Notes under the pieces: model-generated
What the model saw: only the letters and a program-made list of their open reading frames with translations
Told to the model about the DNA's origin: nothing
The model's database searches: none
NCBI GenBank assembly: GCA_021770755.1
Contig: JAETQI010000003.1
Location: forward strand, 62,001-126,000
Direction: 5' to 3'
DNA from: Lachnospiraceae bacterium
Lineage (GTDB): Bacteria > Bacillota > Clostridia > Lachnospirales > Lachnospiraceae
Length of the DNA stretch: 64,000 nt
Shown here: in pieces, positions 19,953-29,761 of the stretch
Numbering within the stretch: the stretch's first letter is position 1
Layout of the letters: the number at the start of each line of letters is the position of its first letter
Position numbers and translations under genes: made by a program

Positions 19953-21689
19953 ATGTACAGAGACATTACGATGAAAGAGATCAGTGAACAGCATATCGGG
20001 CAGACGCTGCAGGTGGCGGGCTGGGTGGAGAATATCCGTGATCACGGCGGCGTGTCCTTTGTCGATCTGCGGGACATGTACGGGGTCCTGCAGGTGGTCA
20101 TGAGGGACACGTCCCTCTTGGACGGCATCACGAAAGAAATGTGCCTCTCGATCGAAGGGATCGTGGAAAAGAGGGACGAGGACACCTACAACCCGAGGAT
20201 CCCGACAGGCACGATCGAGCTGGAGGCAGGGAAAGTGACGGTGCTCGGAAAAGTGTATCATCAGCTTCCGTTTGAGATCATGACTTCGAAGGAGACGCGG
20301 GAGGACGTCCGTTTAAAGTACCGCTATCTGGATCTGCGAAATGCGAAAGTGAAGGACAATATCATCTTCCGCTCGCAGGTGATCAGTTTTCTGCGGCAGA
20401 AGATGACAGAGATGGGATTTCTGGAGATCCAGACGCCGATCCTGTGCGCATCGTCGCCGGAGGGCGCGCGCGACTACATTGTCCCGTCCAGAAAGTATAA
20501 AGGAAAATTTTATGCGCTCCCGCAGGCGCCGCAGCAGTACAAACAGTTGTTGATGGCATCAGGTTTTGATAAATATTTCCAGATCGCGCCGTGCTTCCGT
20601 GACGAGGACGCGCGCGCGGACCGCTCGCCGGGAGAGTTTTACCAGCTTGATTTCGAGATGAGCTTCGCCACGCAGGAAGATGTGTTCCGGGCAGGGGAGG
20701 AAGTGCTGTCTGCCACATTTGAGAAGTTTGCGCCGGAGGGGTATGCGGTGACAAAAGTGCCGTATCCGGTCATCAGTTACCGGCAGGCGATGCTGGAATT
20801 TGGCACGGATAAGCCGGATCTGAGAAATCCGCTGCGCATCATCGATGTGACAGACTTTTTCCAGAAGTGCTCGTTCAAACCGTTTATCGGCAGGACAGTG
20901 CGGGCGATCCGGGTGCACGCGGAGATGTCAAAAGGTTTTCACGAGAAGCTTTTGGGCTTTGCGACCGGTATGGGAATGGGGGGACTCGGCTATCTGGAAG
21001 TTGCGGAGGATATGACGTACAGGGGGCCGATCGACAAGTTCATTCCCGATGCGCTGAAACCGGAGCTTGCCACGACTGCAGGGCTTGAGGCAGGCGACAC
21101 GATCTTTTTTATAGCAGACAGGGAAGAGCGGGCAAACTACTATGCGGGGCAGCTTCGCATCGAGCTTGGCGACAAGCTGGATTTGTGCGAGAAAAATGCG
21201 TACCGTTTCTGCTATATCAATGATTTCCCGATGTATGAGCTCGATCCGCAGACGAAACAGATCGGCTTTACACACAACCCGTTTTCCATGCCGCAGGGCG
21301 GTCTGGAGGCATTAAACAGTGAGAACCCGCTGGATATCCTGGCATACCAGTATGATATCGTGTGCAACGGCGTCGAGCTCTCGAGCGGCGCGGTCAGAAA
21401 CCACGACATGGAGATCATGGTGAAGGCGTTTGAGATCGCAGGCTATGACGAGGAGACGTTAAAGTCAAAGTTTGGCGCGCTCTATCAGGCATTCCAGTTC
21501 GGTGCGCCGCCGCACGCGGGCATGGCGCCGGGCATTGACAGGATGCTCATGCTGCTGAAAAATGAGGAGAACATCAGGGAAGTCATCGCGTTCCCGATGA
21601 GCGGTTCCGCGCAGGATCTGATGTGCGGTGCGCCGAACGACGTCACGGAACAGCAGCTGCGGGAAGTGCACATTAAGATCAGGGATTAA
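19953..21689 (+). CDS. aspS: Aspartate--tRNA ligase
   Basis: 'SVHWAGWVENIRDHGGVSFVDLRD'-type N-terminus (here 'VAGWVENIRDHGGVSFVDLRDMYG'), 'SPEGARDYIVPSR', 'FRDEDARADRSPGEFYQLDFEMSF', 'GAPPHAGMAPGIDRMLMLL'. Confidence 0.97.
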   Translation: MYRDITMKEISEQHIGQTLQVAGWVENIRDHGGVSFVDLRDMYGVLQVVMRDTSLLDGITKEMCLSIEGIVEKRDEDTYNPRIPTGTIELEAGKVTVLGKVYHQLPFEIMTSKETREDVRLKYRYLDLRNAKVKDNIIFRSQVISFLRQKMTEMGFLEIQTPILCASSPEGARDYIVPSRKYKGKFYALPQAPQQYKQLLMASGFDKYFQIAPCFRDEDARADRSPGEFYQLDFEMSFATQEDVFRAGEEVLSATFEKFAPEGYAVTKVPYPVISYRQAMLEFGTDKPDLRNPLRIIDVTDFFQKCSFKPFIGRTVRAIRVHAEMSKGFHEKLLGFATGMGMGGLGYLEVAEDMTYRGPIDKFIPDALKPELATTAGLEAGDTIFFIADREERANYYAGQLRIELGDKLDLCEKNAYRFCYINDFPMYELDPQTKQIGFTHNPFSMPQGGLEALNSENPLDILAYQYDIVCNGVELSSGAVRNHDMEIMVKAFEIAGYDEETLKSKFGALYQAFQFGAPPHAGMAPGIDRMLMLLKNEENIREVIAFPMSGSAQDLMCGAPNDVTEQQLREVHIKIRD

Positions 21690-21698
21690 AAAAAGTAT

Positions 21699-22451
21699 AT
21701 GTGTGACGTAAATATTTTTCGTTTTATTGAGGGAGCAAAACGGGCTCAGGGGCTAACTGTTATTATTGATGTTTTCAGGGCTTTTTCGCTGGAATGTTAT
21801 TTGTATGACATGGATGTGGAACGGATACGCCCCGTGGGAACGATCGAAGAAGCATGTTCTCTCAAACACGATATTCAAAACAGTGTTCTTATAGGCGAAC
21901 GACATGGTAAAAAGTGTGACGGATTTGATTATGGAAATTCACCATCGTCTATTTTGAGGAAGGACGTGGCCGGAAAGACGATTATACATACTACCAGTGC
22001 GGGAACGCAGGGAATTGTCAATGCTGTCCATGCGAGTGAAATAATCACAGGAAGTCTGGTTAATGCAAAAGCGGTAGCCGAATATATCATTTCCAGGCAG
22101 CCACAAATGGTTTCTCTGGTATGTATGGGTAATGGCGGAGTAAGATTGGCGCCGGAGGATGAATTGTGTGCAGAGTATATTAAAAGTATTTTGGAAGGCA
22201 GGGAATTTTTAGACATGGAACAGAAGATCAACAGTTTAAAAAAGAATGGCGGCGAACATTTCTTTGATAAATCCAGACAGAATATCTTCCCTGAAGCTGA
22301 TTTCTACATGTGTGTAAAATATAACAAATTTCCTTTTGTAATTACAATTGATAAGGATGAAATTGGGTTTATTGCAAATAGGAAAAATGTACTGGAAGAA
22401 ACTACAGCAACGCTTTCCGCACAGGTTAAACGCCCACTGGAGCGTGTTTGA
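21699..22451 (+). CDS. 2-phosphosulfolactate phosphatase family (ComB-like) protein
   Basis: 'TVIIDVFRAFSLECYLYDM', 'LIGERHGKKCDGFDYGNSPSSI', 'GKTIIHTTSAGTQGIVNA', 'VSLVCMGNGGVRLAPEDELCAEYIKSIL'. Confidence 0.8.
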   Translation: MCDVNIFRFIEGAKRAQGLTVIIDVFRAFSLECYLYDMDVERIRPVGTIEEACSLKHDIQNSVLIGERHGKKCDGFDYGNSPSSILRKDVAGKTIIHTTSAGTQGIVNAVHASEIITGSLVNAKAVAEYIISRQPQMVSLVCMGNGGVRLAPEDELCAEYIKSILEGREFLDMEQKINSLKKNGGEHFFDKSRQNIFPEADFYMCVKYNKFPFVITIDKDEIGFIANRKNVLEETTATLSAQVKRPLERV

Positions 22452-22484
22452 AAAATGCCCAAAATGCGGCATGGGGAGGTTAAT

Positions 22485-22778
22485 ATGGCAAATGTGATTA
22501 CGGACGAGACGATCGAGTATGTAGGGATTCTCGCCAAGCTGGAGCTTTCGGACGAGGAGAAAGAGCAGGCGAAGAAGGATATGGGGCGTATGCTCGACTA
22601 TATCGACAAGCTGGCAGAACTTGACACGGCGGGCATCGAGCCGATGTCGCATGTATTTCCGGTGCAGAACGTGTTCCGCGAGGACGTGGTGACAAACGGC
22701 GACGAGAGTGAGAAAACATTGAGGAACGCGCCCGGCGAGAAGGATAATATGTTCGTGGTGCCGAAGACGTTTGAATAA
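22485..22778 (+). CDS. gatC: Asp-tRNA(Asn)/Glu-tRNA(Gln) amidotransferase subunit C
   Basis: '[65 protein letters not shown]'. Confidence 0.96.
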   Translation: MANVITDETIEYVGILAKLELSDEEKEQAKKDMGRMLDYIDKLAELDTAGIEPMSHVFPVQNVFREDVVTNGDESEKTLRNAPGEKDNMFVVPKTFE

Positions 22779-22788
22779 AGCACAAAAA

Positions 22789-22845
22789 TGTTACAGTTCA
22801 CCCGCCTAAAAGGTTGTCAGATTATGACAGGGGTGAATTGTAACA
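22789..22845. repeat. Inverted repeat with internal hairpin (MITE-like or structural)
   Basis: TGTTACAGTTCACCC ... GGGTGAATTGTAACA (15-bp arms, one mismatch) enclosing TTGTCA-gatta-TGACAg. Confidence 0.65.
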
Positions 22846-22988
22846 CAGAAATAACGCTTATTATATGGATAGGGAAAGTCTGATTGCATCGACAGTCTTT
22901 GACATGCTATAATATAATCGCATAGAGGGGGGCTGTGTTGCATTGGGAATTTGCCGAAAATGGATAAAAAACATGTCTGGAGGAGTAA

Positions 22989-23966
22989 ATGACAAAAGAG
23001 ATGAACAACACAGCGTCAGAGGCTGCATGGGAGCTCGCCATACAGTATGATGAGCGGGCAAAGAAAGCACTGGGATATAAGACAGTGCTTGCCTTCATTC
23101 TGTCAAAAGCAGTGGAAGAGTTCAAGGGAATATGTGTCAAAGATATTGCGGAGCTGATAGAAGGCGAAATCTATGTCGGTAAAGCTCCCGTGGATCCGGG
23201 GCATACAAATAAAATGAATGGAGAGCGGATCACAGGTCTTAATACGGAGAATGCTGAAGAGAACGAGGGATTGTTAAGGTATGATATCCTGTTCAGGGTG
23301 CGGACACCTGGTGATGTGAAAAAATCATATGGAATAATCATCAATATTGAGATGCAGAAAGATAAACCGACAGGTTATCATCTGTCCAATCGTGCTATAT
23401 TTTATGCGTGCAGGCTGATCAGTGCACAGAAGCAGAGGGAATTCGAACATATGAAGTTCGACAACATGGTAAAAGTGTACTCTATCTGGATTGTTGCGAA
23501 TATGGAGAGTAACAGTGTGAACCATATTCATTTTGTGCAGGATACCCTGTATGGTACGTACAAGTGGACAGGAGACACAAATGTGATAAACATTGTGATT
23601 GCAGGAATAACTGGAAAACCTGATGAATTGGGGGAAGAGATCAACCCGGCGCAAGCAGACAGCGTGGAGCTGTGCCGGATGCTCAATACGCTGTTCGCTG
23701 TGAAGTTAGATAACAGGATGCGGTTCCAAATGCTGTCAGATGACTTTGGCATAGACATCGATAAGGGGTTAAGGGAGGAAGTGGAAGCGATGTGCAATTT
23801 AGGACAGGGATTATTAGAGAAAGGTGTCAATAAAGCGCAGGAGGAAGCCATTATCAATTTCTACAAAGTGGGAGTTAATGTGACTGTGATCGCACAGGCC
23901 ATGGGCAAAACTGAGGAAGAGATTAAAAAAGTACTGACAGATCATGGCGTGAATCTTGATCACTGA
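22989..23966 (+). CDS. Rpn family (PD-(D/E)XK nuclease/transposase-like) protein
   Basis: 'RYDILFRVRTPGDVKKSYGIIINIEMQKDKPTGYHLSNRAIFYACRLISAQ' matches the Rpn/PD-(D/E)XK transposase-like pattern; C-terminal 'NFYKVGVNVTVIAQAMGKTEEEIKKVL'. Confidence 0.8.
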   Translation: MTKEMNNTASEAAWELAIQYDERAKKALGYKTVLAFILSKAVEEFKGICVKDIAELIEGEIYVGKAPVDPGHTNKMNGERITGLNTENAEENEGLLRYDILFRVRTPGDVKKSYGIIINIEMQKDKPTGYHLSNRAIFYACRLISAQKQREFEHMKFDNMVKVYSIWIVANMESNSVNHIHFVQDTLYGTYKWTGDTNVINIVIAGITGKPDELGEEINPAQADSVELCRMLNTLFAVKLDNRMRFQMLSDDFGIDIDKGLREEVEAMCNLGQGLLEKGVNKAQEEAIINFYKVGVNVTVIAQAMGKTEEEIKKVLTDHGVNLDH

Positions 23967-24038
23967 TACTTTTTGCAGAAGAGTGCTATTCGGTTTAGAA
24001 GAACTCGTGACGGCGGTTCTTCGGAATGGAGATTGCGT

Positions 24039-25508
24039 ATGGATATTTTGGAATACAGCGCCGTGGAGCTTTCCGCGGCGATCAGGGAGGGGAAGGTCAC
24101 TGCGACAGATGCGGTGGAGGCGGTGCTTGCAAGGATCGATGCGAGAGAAAAGGACATCAATGCGTATGTGACGGTCGACAGGGAACAGGCACTGAGAGCG
24201 GCGGCGTCCGTGCAGGAAAAAATTGAAAAAGGCGAGCTGACAGGACCGCTCGCGGGTGTGCCTGTGGCGGTGAAGGACAATATGTGCACGGAAGGCATGC
24301 TGACGACCTGCTCCTCTAAGATATTGGAGAATTTTGTCCCGACATTTACGTCGGAGGCGGTGGTCAATCTCGAGAGAGCGGGCGCGGTCATCATCGGAAA
24401 GACCAATATGGACGAGTTTGCGATGGGCTCCACGACGGAGACTTCCGCTTACGGCGTGACGAGAAATCCGTGGAACACGGCGCATGTGCCGGGCGGCTCG
24501 TCAGGCGGTTCTGCGGCGGCTGTGGCGGCGGGGGAGTGCTTCTTCGCACTCGGTTCGGATACGGGCGGCTCGATCAGACAGCCGGCGTCGTTCTGCGGTG
24601 TGGTCGGGTTAAAGCCGACGTACGGTACGGTCTCGCGCTACGGACTGATCGCGTACGGTTCCTCGCTCGACCAGATCGGACCGCTGACAAAGAACGTGAC
24701 AGACTGTGCGGCGGTGCTGGAGCTGATCGCCTCCCACGACACGAAGGATTCGACATCGGTCAGGCGGGAAGACACGGATTTCACATCTGCGCTGGTCGAT
24801 GATGTCAGGGGCATGAAGATCGGCATTCCGAGGGATTATCTTGGCGATGGGCTCGACGCGGAAGTGAAGGAAGCAGTACTGGCGGCGGCAAAGGTACTGG
24901 AGGAAAAGGGCGCTGTCGTCGAGGAGTTTGACTTAAGCCTTGTCGAGTACGCGATCCCGGCGTATTACACGATCGCGGCGGCGGAGGCGAGCTCGAACCT
25001 GGAGCGGTTCGATGGGGTAAAATATGGATATAGGACATCTTCGTATGAGGGGCTTCACAACATGTACAAAAAAACGCGCTCCGAGGGCTTTGGCGCGGAG
25101 GTAAAACGCAGGATCATGCTCGGCTCGTTCGTGCTCAGTTCCGGATATTATGATGCTTATTATTTAAAGGCGCTGAAAGTGAAAGCCATGATCAAAAAGG
25201 CGTTTGACGACGCTTTTGCCAGATATGATCTGATCCTTGGACCGGTGGCGCCCACGACTGCGCCAAGGCTGGGAGAGAGCCTGTCAGATCCGTTAAAGAT
25301 GTATCTCGGCGATATCTACACGATTTCCGTGAACCTTGCGGGACTTCCCGGAATCTCGGTTCCATGCGGAAAAGATACAAAGGGGCTGCCGATCGGATTG
25401 CAGATGATCGCGGACAGTTTTCAGGAAAAGAAGCTGATACAGGCGGCGTACACCTACGAGAAAACGAAAAGGGGGTGCGGAAAATGGCAAAGCAATATGA
25501 GACAGTGA
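24039..25508 (+). CDS. gatA: Asp-tRNA(Asn)/Glu-tRNA(Gln) amidotransferase subunit A
   Basis: Amidase signature 'GGSSGGSAAAVAAGECFFALGSDTGGSIRQPASFCGVVGLKPTYG'. Confidence 0.97.
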   Translation: MDILEYSAVELSAAIREGKVTATDAVEAVLARIDAREKDINAYVTVDREQALRAAASVQEKIEKGELTGPLAGVPVAVKDNMCTEGMLTTCSSKILENFVPTFTSEAVVNLERAGAVIIGKTNMDEFAMGSTTETSAYGVTRNPWNTAHVPGGSSGGSAAAVAAGECFFALGSDTGGSIRQPASFCGVVGLKPTYGTVSRYGLIAYGSSLDQIGPLTKNVTDCAAVLELIASHDTKDSTSVRREDTDFTSALVDDVRGMKIGIPRDYLGDGLDAEVKEAVLAAAKVLEEKGAVVEEFDLSLVEYAIPAYYTIAAAEASSNLERFDGVKYGYRTSSYEGLHNMYKKTRSEGFGAEVKRRIMLGSFVLSSGYYDAYYLKALKVKAMIKKAFDDAFARYDLILGPVAPTTAPRLGESLSDPLKMYLGDIYTISVNLAGLPGISVPCGKDTKGLPIGLQMIADSFQEKKLIQAAYTYEKTKRGCGKWQSNMRQ

Positions 25509-26914
25509 TCGGTCTGGAGGTTCATGTGGAGCTCGCGACAAAGACAAAAATCTTCTGCGGCTGCTCCACCGCGTTTGGCGGGGCGCCAAACACGCACACC
25601 TGTCCCGTGTGTACAGGTATGCCGGGTTCGCTGCCGGTATTAAATAAGCAGGTCGTGAACTACGCCGCGGCGGTCGGACTTGCCACAAACTGCACGATCA
25701 CGCAGTACTGCAAATTTGACAGGAAGAATTATTTTTATCCCGACAATCCGCAGAATTACCAGATCAGCCAGCTCTATCTGCCGATCTGCAGGGACGGCCA
25801 TGTGGATATTGAGACGGCGGCGGGAAAAAAGTCCGTCGGGATCCATGAGATCCACATGGAGGAGGACGCTGGGAAGCTGATCCACGACGAGTGGGAGGAC
25901 TGCTCGCTGGTGGACTACAACCGTTCCGGCGTGCCCCTGATCGAGATCGTGTCGGAGCCGGATATGCGCAGCGCGGAGGAGGTCATCGCATATCTCGAGA
26001 AGCTGCGCATGATCATACAGTATCTCGGTGCCTCTGACTGCAAATTAAATGAGGGATCCATGCGTGCGGACGTGAACCTCTCTGTCAGGGAAGTGGGCGC
26101 ATCGGAATATGGAACCCGCACGGAGATGAAGAATCTCAACTCCTTCCGGGCGATCACACACGCGATCGAGGGGGAGCGCGAGCGGCAGATCGATCTGCTG
26201 GAATCGGGGCAGCAGGTGGTGCAGGAGACGCGGCGCTGGGACGACGCGAAAGAGTATTCGTATGCGATGCGTTCCAAGGAGGACGCGCAGGATTACCGGT
26301 ATTTTCCGGATCCCGATCTCGTGCCGGTCTATATCAGCGATGAGTGGCTGCAGCAGATCAGGGACAGCCAGCCGGAGTTCCGCGAGGAGAAGATGGAGCG
26401 CTACAGAAAAGAATTTGACATACCGGAGTACGATATCGGCATCATTACCGATTCGAAGCATCTGGCGGATCTATTTGAGGAGACTGTGGCGATATGCGGC
26501 CAGCCCAAAAAGGTGTCCAACTGGCTGATGGGCGAGACGCTCCGTCTGTTAAAGGAGAAGAGCATGGATCCCGAGGATATTGTTTTCTCACCGGAGCATC
26601 TCGCGAAGCTGATCCGGCTGGTGGACAGCAAGGCGATCAACTCGACCGTGGCAAAGAAAGTGTTCGAGGCGATGTTTGCCGGGAATGTTGATCCTGAGCA
26701 GTACGTGGAGGAAAAAGGCTTAAAGACGGTGAACGACGAGGGCGCGCTCCGAACGACGATCGCGGAAGTGATCGCGTCCAACCCGCAGTCCGTGGAGGAC
26801 TACCGCAACGGCAAGGAGAAAGCGATCGGATTCCTCGTGGGGCAGACCATGAAGGCGATGAAGGGCAAGGCGGACCCGGCGTCCGTCAACCGGATTTTGA
26901 AGGAACTTTTATAA
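25484..26914 (+). CDS. gatB: Asp-tRNA(Asn)/Glu-tRNA(Gln) amidotransferase subunit B
   Basis: 'YETVIGLEVHVELATKTKIFCGCSTAFGGAPNTHTCPVCTGMPGSLPVLN', C-terminal GatB/Yqey domain; overlaps the gatA stop. Confidence 0.97.
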   Translation: MAKQYETVIGLEVHVELATKTKIFCGCSTAFGGAPNTHTCPVCTGMPGSLPVLNKQVVNYAAAVGLATNCTITQYCKFDRKNYFYPDNPQNYQISQLYLPICRDGHVDIETAAGKKSVGIHEIHMEEDAGKLIHDEWEDCSLVDYNRSGVPLIEIVSEPDMRSAEEVIAYLEKLRMIIQYLGASDCKLNEGSMRADVNLSVREVGASEYGTRTEMKNLNSFRAITHAIEGERERQIDLLESGQQVVQETRRWDDAKEYSYAMRSKEDAQDYRYFPDPDLVPVYISDEWLQQIRDSQPEFREEKMERYRKEFDIPEYDIGIITDSKHLADLFEETVAICGQPKKVSNWLMGETLRLLKEKSMDPEDIVFSPEHLAKLIRLVDSKAINSTVAKKVFEAMFAGNVDPEQYVEEKGLKTVNDEGALRTTIAEVIASNPQSVEDYRNGKEKAIGFLVGQTMKAMKGKADPASVNRILKELL

Positions 26915-26979
26915 ACTTTTACACATTCAGTCATATTTCGACATAAACTATAATAAAATAGTAGATTGGAGTATGACTT

Positions 26980-27915
26980 ATGTATCTATTGCTCGTAATC
27001 TTATTACTCATTGCACTTTTTGGCAGTATTTTCTTCTGGTGGCGCAAGCGGAGGATCGTCTGCCGGATCCAGTGCATGGATCCGTGTCAGAAGTGCTGCA
27101 AGGTAAATGAGATCGTCAAGCCGTTTGGCTATTGTTATCACGACAGGTACGGGTTCTTTTCCAGCACGCTGGACGCGTGGCAGCGGGAGGCGGGGTATAC
27201 CTGGTTCTACGACTATATGGCGCCGCGCTTCCAGATGGTGTTTGACACATTGCCAGTGTATTTTGACTACAATGGCAGGACGTGGCTGATCGAGTTCTGG
27301 AAAGGGCAGTACGGCATCAACGCGGGAGCGGAGATCGGGATCTACCACGCGGACGGGATCGTCCCTGAGCAGGAGTACAAGACGACCCTGTTTGCGGCGG
27401 CGTCTGACGAGGAAATGCTGCACTGTTCGTTCGTGCTCTGCGGCAAAAATGGCAGTTGTGTCCAGGTCTCGCAGACGCACTGGTGGCTCACCGCCTTTTT
27501 CCCTGGCTGTTTCGTGTGGCCGTCCGGGCTGGATATGAAGGCGGCGATCCGGTTTACGGATCGGAGGATGATGTGTGCCTTTGTGAACGGACTGCGCAGC
27601 GCAGGGTACACGGAACAGCATTTTGCAGTAAATGGTCTCTGCGTGACAGTGAATTTTACCTGTACTGCAAAAAAGCATTACAAACTGTGCACACGTTTCT
27701 GGCGCCGTTTTTCCCAGTGGAAGAACAGGATCTTCTGCAGGCTGTATCTGTGGGTCACGAGACCTTTCCAGTGCACGGAGGACAGGGTGCTCTGCCTGTA
27801 TTATTTCCTGCCGGTGGCTTTCAGGAAGCTGCTCAGGATGCGCAGGTTTCACAAGCGCTGTCATAAGAACCGCCGCTGCTGCCGGAAGAGATGCTGCCGG
27901 AAGGGGCGGCTGTGA
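26980..27915 (+). CDS. DUF4474-like protein with N-terminal TM and Cys/Arg/Lys-rich C-terminus
   Basis: 'PFGYCYHDRYGFFSSTLDAWQREAGYTWFYDYMAPRFQMVFDTLPVYFDYNGRTWLIEFWKGQYGINAGAEIGIY' is the DUF4474 pattern. Confidence 0.8.
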   Translation: MYLLLVILLLIALFGSIFFWWRKRRIVCRIQCMDPCQKCCKVNEIVKPFGYCYHDRYGFFSSTLDAWQREAGYTWFYDYMAPRFQMVFDTLPVYFDYNGRTWLIEFWKGQYGINAGAEIGIYHADGIVPEQEYKTTLFAAASDEEMLHCSFVLCGKNGSCVQVSQTHWWLTAFFPGCFVWPSGLDMKAAIRFTDRRMMCAFVNGLRSAGYTEQHFAVNGLCVTVNFTCTAKKHYKLCTRFWRRFSQWKNRIFCRLYLWVTRPFQCTEDRVLCLYYFLPVAFRKLLRMRRFHKRCHKNRRCCRKRCCRKGRL

Positions 27916-28790
27916 GTGTCTCTGCCAGACTGGAGCATGCTTTTCGGGCTGCTCCGGTCCTGCCGCTCACGTACCGTTCCCGGTATGTACTGATGAGCGA
28001 CTGCCACAGAGGGGTTGGGACGTCCTCGGACAATTTTCTGAAAAACCAGCACCTGTATCTGGCGGCGCTGAAGCACTATTACCAGAGAGGGTTTACCTAC
28101 ATTGAACTTGGCGACGGGGATGAGCTCTGGGAAAACCGCAGCATGAAGACGATCCTTGAGGTTCATGACGATATTTTTGAGCTGTTTATGCGGTTTCACC
28201 GGGAAAACAGGCTCTATCTCCTCTACGGCAACCACGATCTGGTCAAGAAGAAAAAGCTGCTGCCGGTTCCGTTTTCATTTTACGAGGGGATCATACTGCG
28301 CCCTGCCAATATGCCGCAGCGCACGCTGTATCTGACACATGGGCATCAGGCGAGCCTGTTGAACTCGACGTTCTGGCGGGTCGCATGTTTCCTTGTCCGG
28401 TATGTGTGGAGTCCGCTGGAAAATATGGGCGTGCTGGATCCCACGAGCGCGGCGAAGAACTATCGCGTGAAAAACAAATGTGAGACCAGGCTGAACAACT
28501 GGGCTTCTGAAAACAGGCGTATCCTGATCACGGGTCATACGCACCGCCCGGTGATGCCGGCAGAACCTTCATATTATTATAATACGGGCAGTTGTGTGCA
28601 CCCCCGGTGCATCACGTGCATCGAGATCGAGCAGGGGCGCATGGCGCTGGTCAAGTGGAGTATGAGCGCCAGGGCGGACAGCACGCTCTATGTGGCGAGG
28701 GAACAGATCGCACAGGCGGCACTGCTGTCCTCGTGGACGCCGCAGTACGGCAGACAGGGAGCAGGGACGATGCAGGTTTCGGCATGGTAG
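27891..28790 (+). CDS. Metallophosphoesterase
   Basis: 'VLMSDCHRGVG', 'YIELGDGDELWE', 'LLYGNHDLV', 'LTHGHQASLL', 'LITGHTHRPV'. Confidence 0.9.
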   Translation: MLPEGAAVSVSARLEHAFRAAPVLPLTYRSRYVLMSDCHRGVGTSSDNFLKNQHLYLAALKHYYQRGFTYIELGDGDELWENRSMKTILEVHDDIFELFMRFHRENRLYLLYGNHDLVKKKKLLPVPFSFYEGIILRPANMPQRTLYLTHGHQASLLNSTFWRVACFLVRYVWSPLENMGVLDPTSAAKNYRVKNKCETRLNNWASENRRILITGHTHRPVMPAEPSYYYNTGSCVHPRCITCIEIEQGRMALVKWSMSARADSTLYVAREQIAQAALLSSWTPQYGRQGAGTMQVSAW

Positions 28791-28799
28791 GGAAAGGTT

Positions 28800-28829
28800 A
28801 AGACTTCCAGAATTTCTGGGAGTCTTTTT
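28800..28829 (+). terminator. Rho-independent terminator
   Basis: AAGACTTCCAGAA/TTTCTGGGAGTCTT followed by a T-run. Confidence 0.8.
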
Positions 28830-28860
28830 CTGCTCGCGGGTCAGGGAAAAAATGATGAAT

Positions 28861-28925
28861 AAATGGAAACAAAACGATAAAATGGAAACAAAACGGTTGA
28901 CAAACGGTAATATCTGCTATACTCT
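28861..28925 (+). promoter_or_regulatory. Promoter with upstream direct repeat
   Basis: Two copies of AAATGGAAACAAAACG at 28861 and 28880 (19-nt period) abutting TTGACA (28897) and TATACTCT. Confidence 0.6.
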
Positions 28926-28972
28926 ATTTATATAAGGAGCTGTTAAAATAAAAATGAACAGGAGGAGCTGTT

Positions 28973-29761
28973 ATGACGATAGAGGAGATGAAGCAGAAGA
29001 AACTGCAGAAGGGCTACAGCTATGCGCAGATCTCGGAGCTGTCGGGGGTGCCGCTGGGGACAGTCCAGAAGATCTTTTCGGGGGACACGGAACACCCGCG
29101 GTACGCGACGCTGCAGGCGTTGGAGCAGGTGCTGAAGGACCGGGGGGACAGCATGGCGCTGAACGACAGCGCGGCTTTTTCGTATGGCAGTCCGCAGGAA
29201 AAGAAGCAGGGTGAATATACCGTCGAGGATTATCTTGCCATGCCGGAGGACGTCCGGGTGGAGCTGATCGACGGGGTGATCTATGATATGGCGGCGCCGG
29301 TATTTGACCACCAGAAGATCGCGGGGGAGATTCACAGGCAGATCGCAAACTATATCATGGACAACAATGGGAAGTGCGAGGCAGGTATATCACCGATCGA
29401 TGTGCAGTTGGATCGTGACGACAAGACGATGGTGCAGCCGGATGTGCTGATCCTCTGCGACAGCGAAAAGCTCGTGAAAGGCAGGGTGTTTGGCGCGCCC
29501 GATTTCGTGCTGGAAGTGATATCACCCTCCACAAAACGCAAGGATTATTTCAGGAAGCTCATGAAATATGAGAATGCGGGGGTGCGGGAGTACTGGATAC
29601 TCGATCCATACAAAAAGCAGCTTGTTGTCTTTTTCTTTGAGAGTGACATCTATGCACAGATCCACGATATGACACAACCAGTGCCCGTCAACATCTATGA
29701 GGGAAAGCTGCAGATCAGAACGGATCATATTTTGAAGTGGTGCGAGAATATAGAACGATGA
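28973..29761 (+). CDS. Uma2-family (PD-(D/E)XK) protein with N-terminal HTH domain
   Basis: N-terminal 'SYAQISELSGVPLGTVQKIFSGDTEHPRYATLQALEQVL'; Uma2 core 'VELIDGVIYDMAAPVFDHQKIAGEIHRQI', 'VQPDVLILCD', 'GAPDFVLEVISPSTKRKDYFRKLMKYENAGVREYWILDP'. Confidence 0.88.
   Translation: MTIEEMKQKKLQKGYSYAQISELSGVPLGTVQKIFSGDTEHPRYATLQALEQVLKDRGDSMALNDSAAFSYGSPQEKKQGEYTVEDYLAMPEDVRVELIDGVIYDMAAPVFDHQKIAGEIHRQIANYIMDNNGKCEAGISPIDVQLDRDDKTMVQPDVLILCDSEKLVKGRVFGAPDFVLEVISPSTKRKDYFRKLMKYENAGVREYWILDPYKKQLVVFFFESDIYAQIHDMTQPVPVNIYEGKLQIRTDHILKWCENIER

Noticed and set aside
19659-20261. Minus-strand ORFs with repeated peptides (EEPSSTARVRPV...) and the plus-strand 19774-19974 ORF
   Set aside because: The peptide repeats arise from reading through the noncoding structured DNA repeats R1-R3, and the ORFs run antisense or out of frame into aspS.
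22899-22918. TTGACA ... TATAAT at 22899-22913 as the Rpn promoter
   Set aside because: Spacing is far too short; the TTGCAT-18-TATAAT reading is more plausible.
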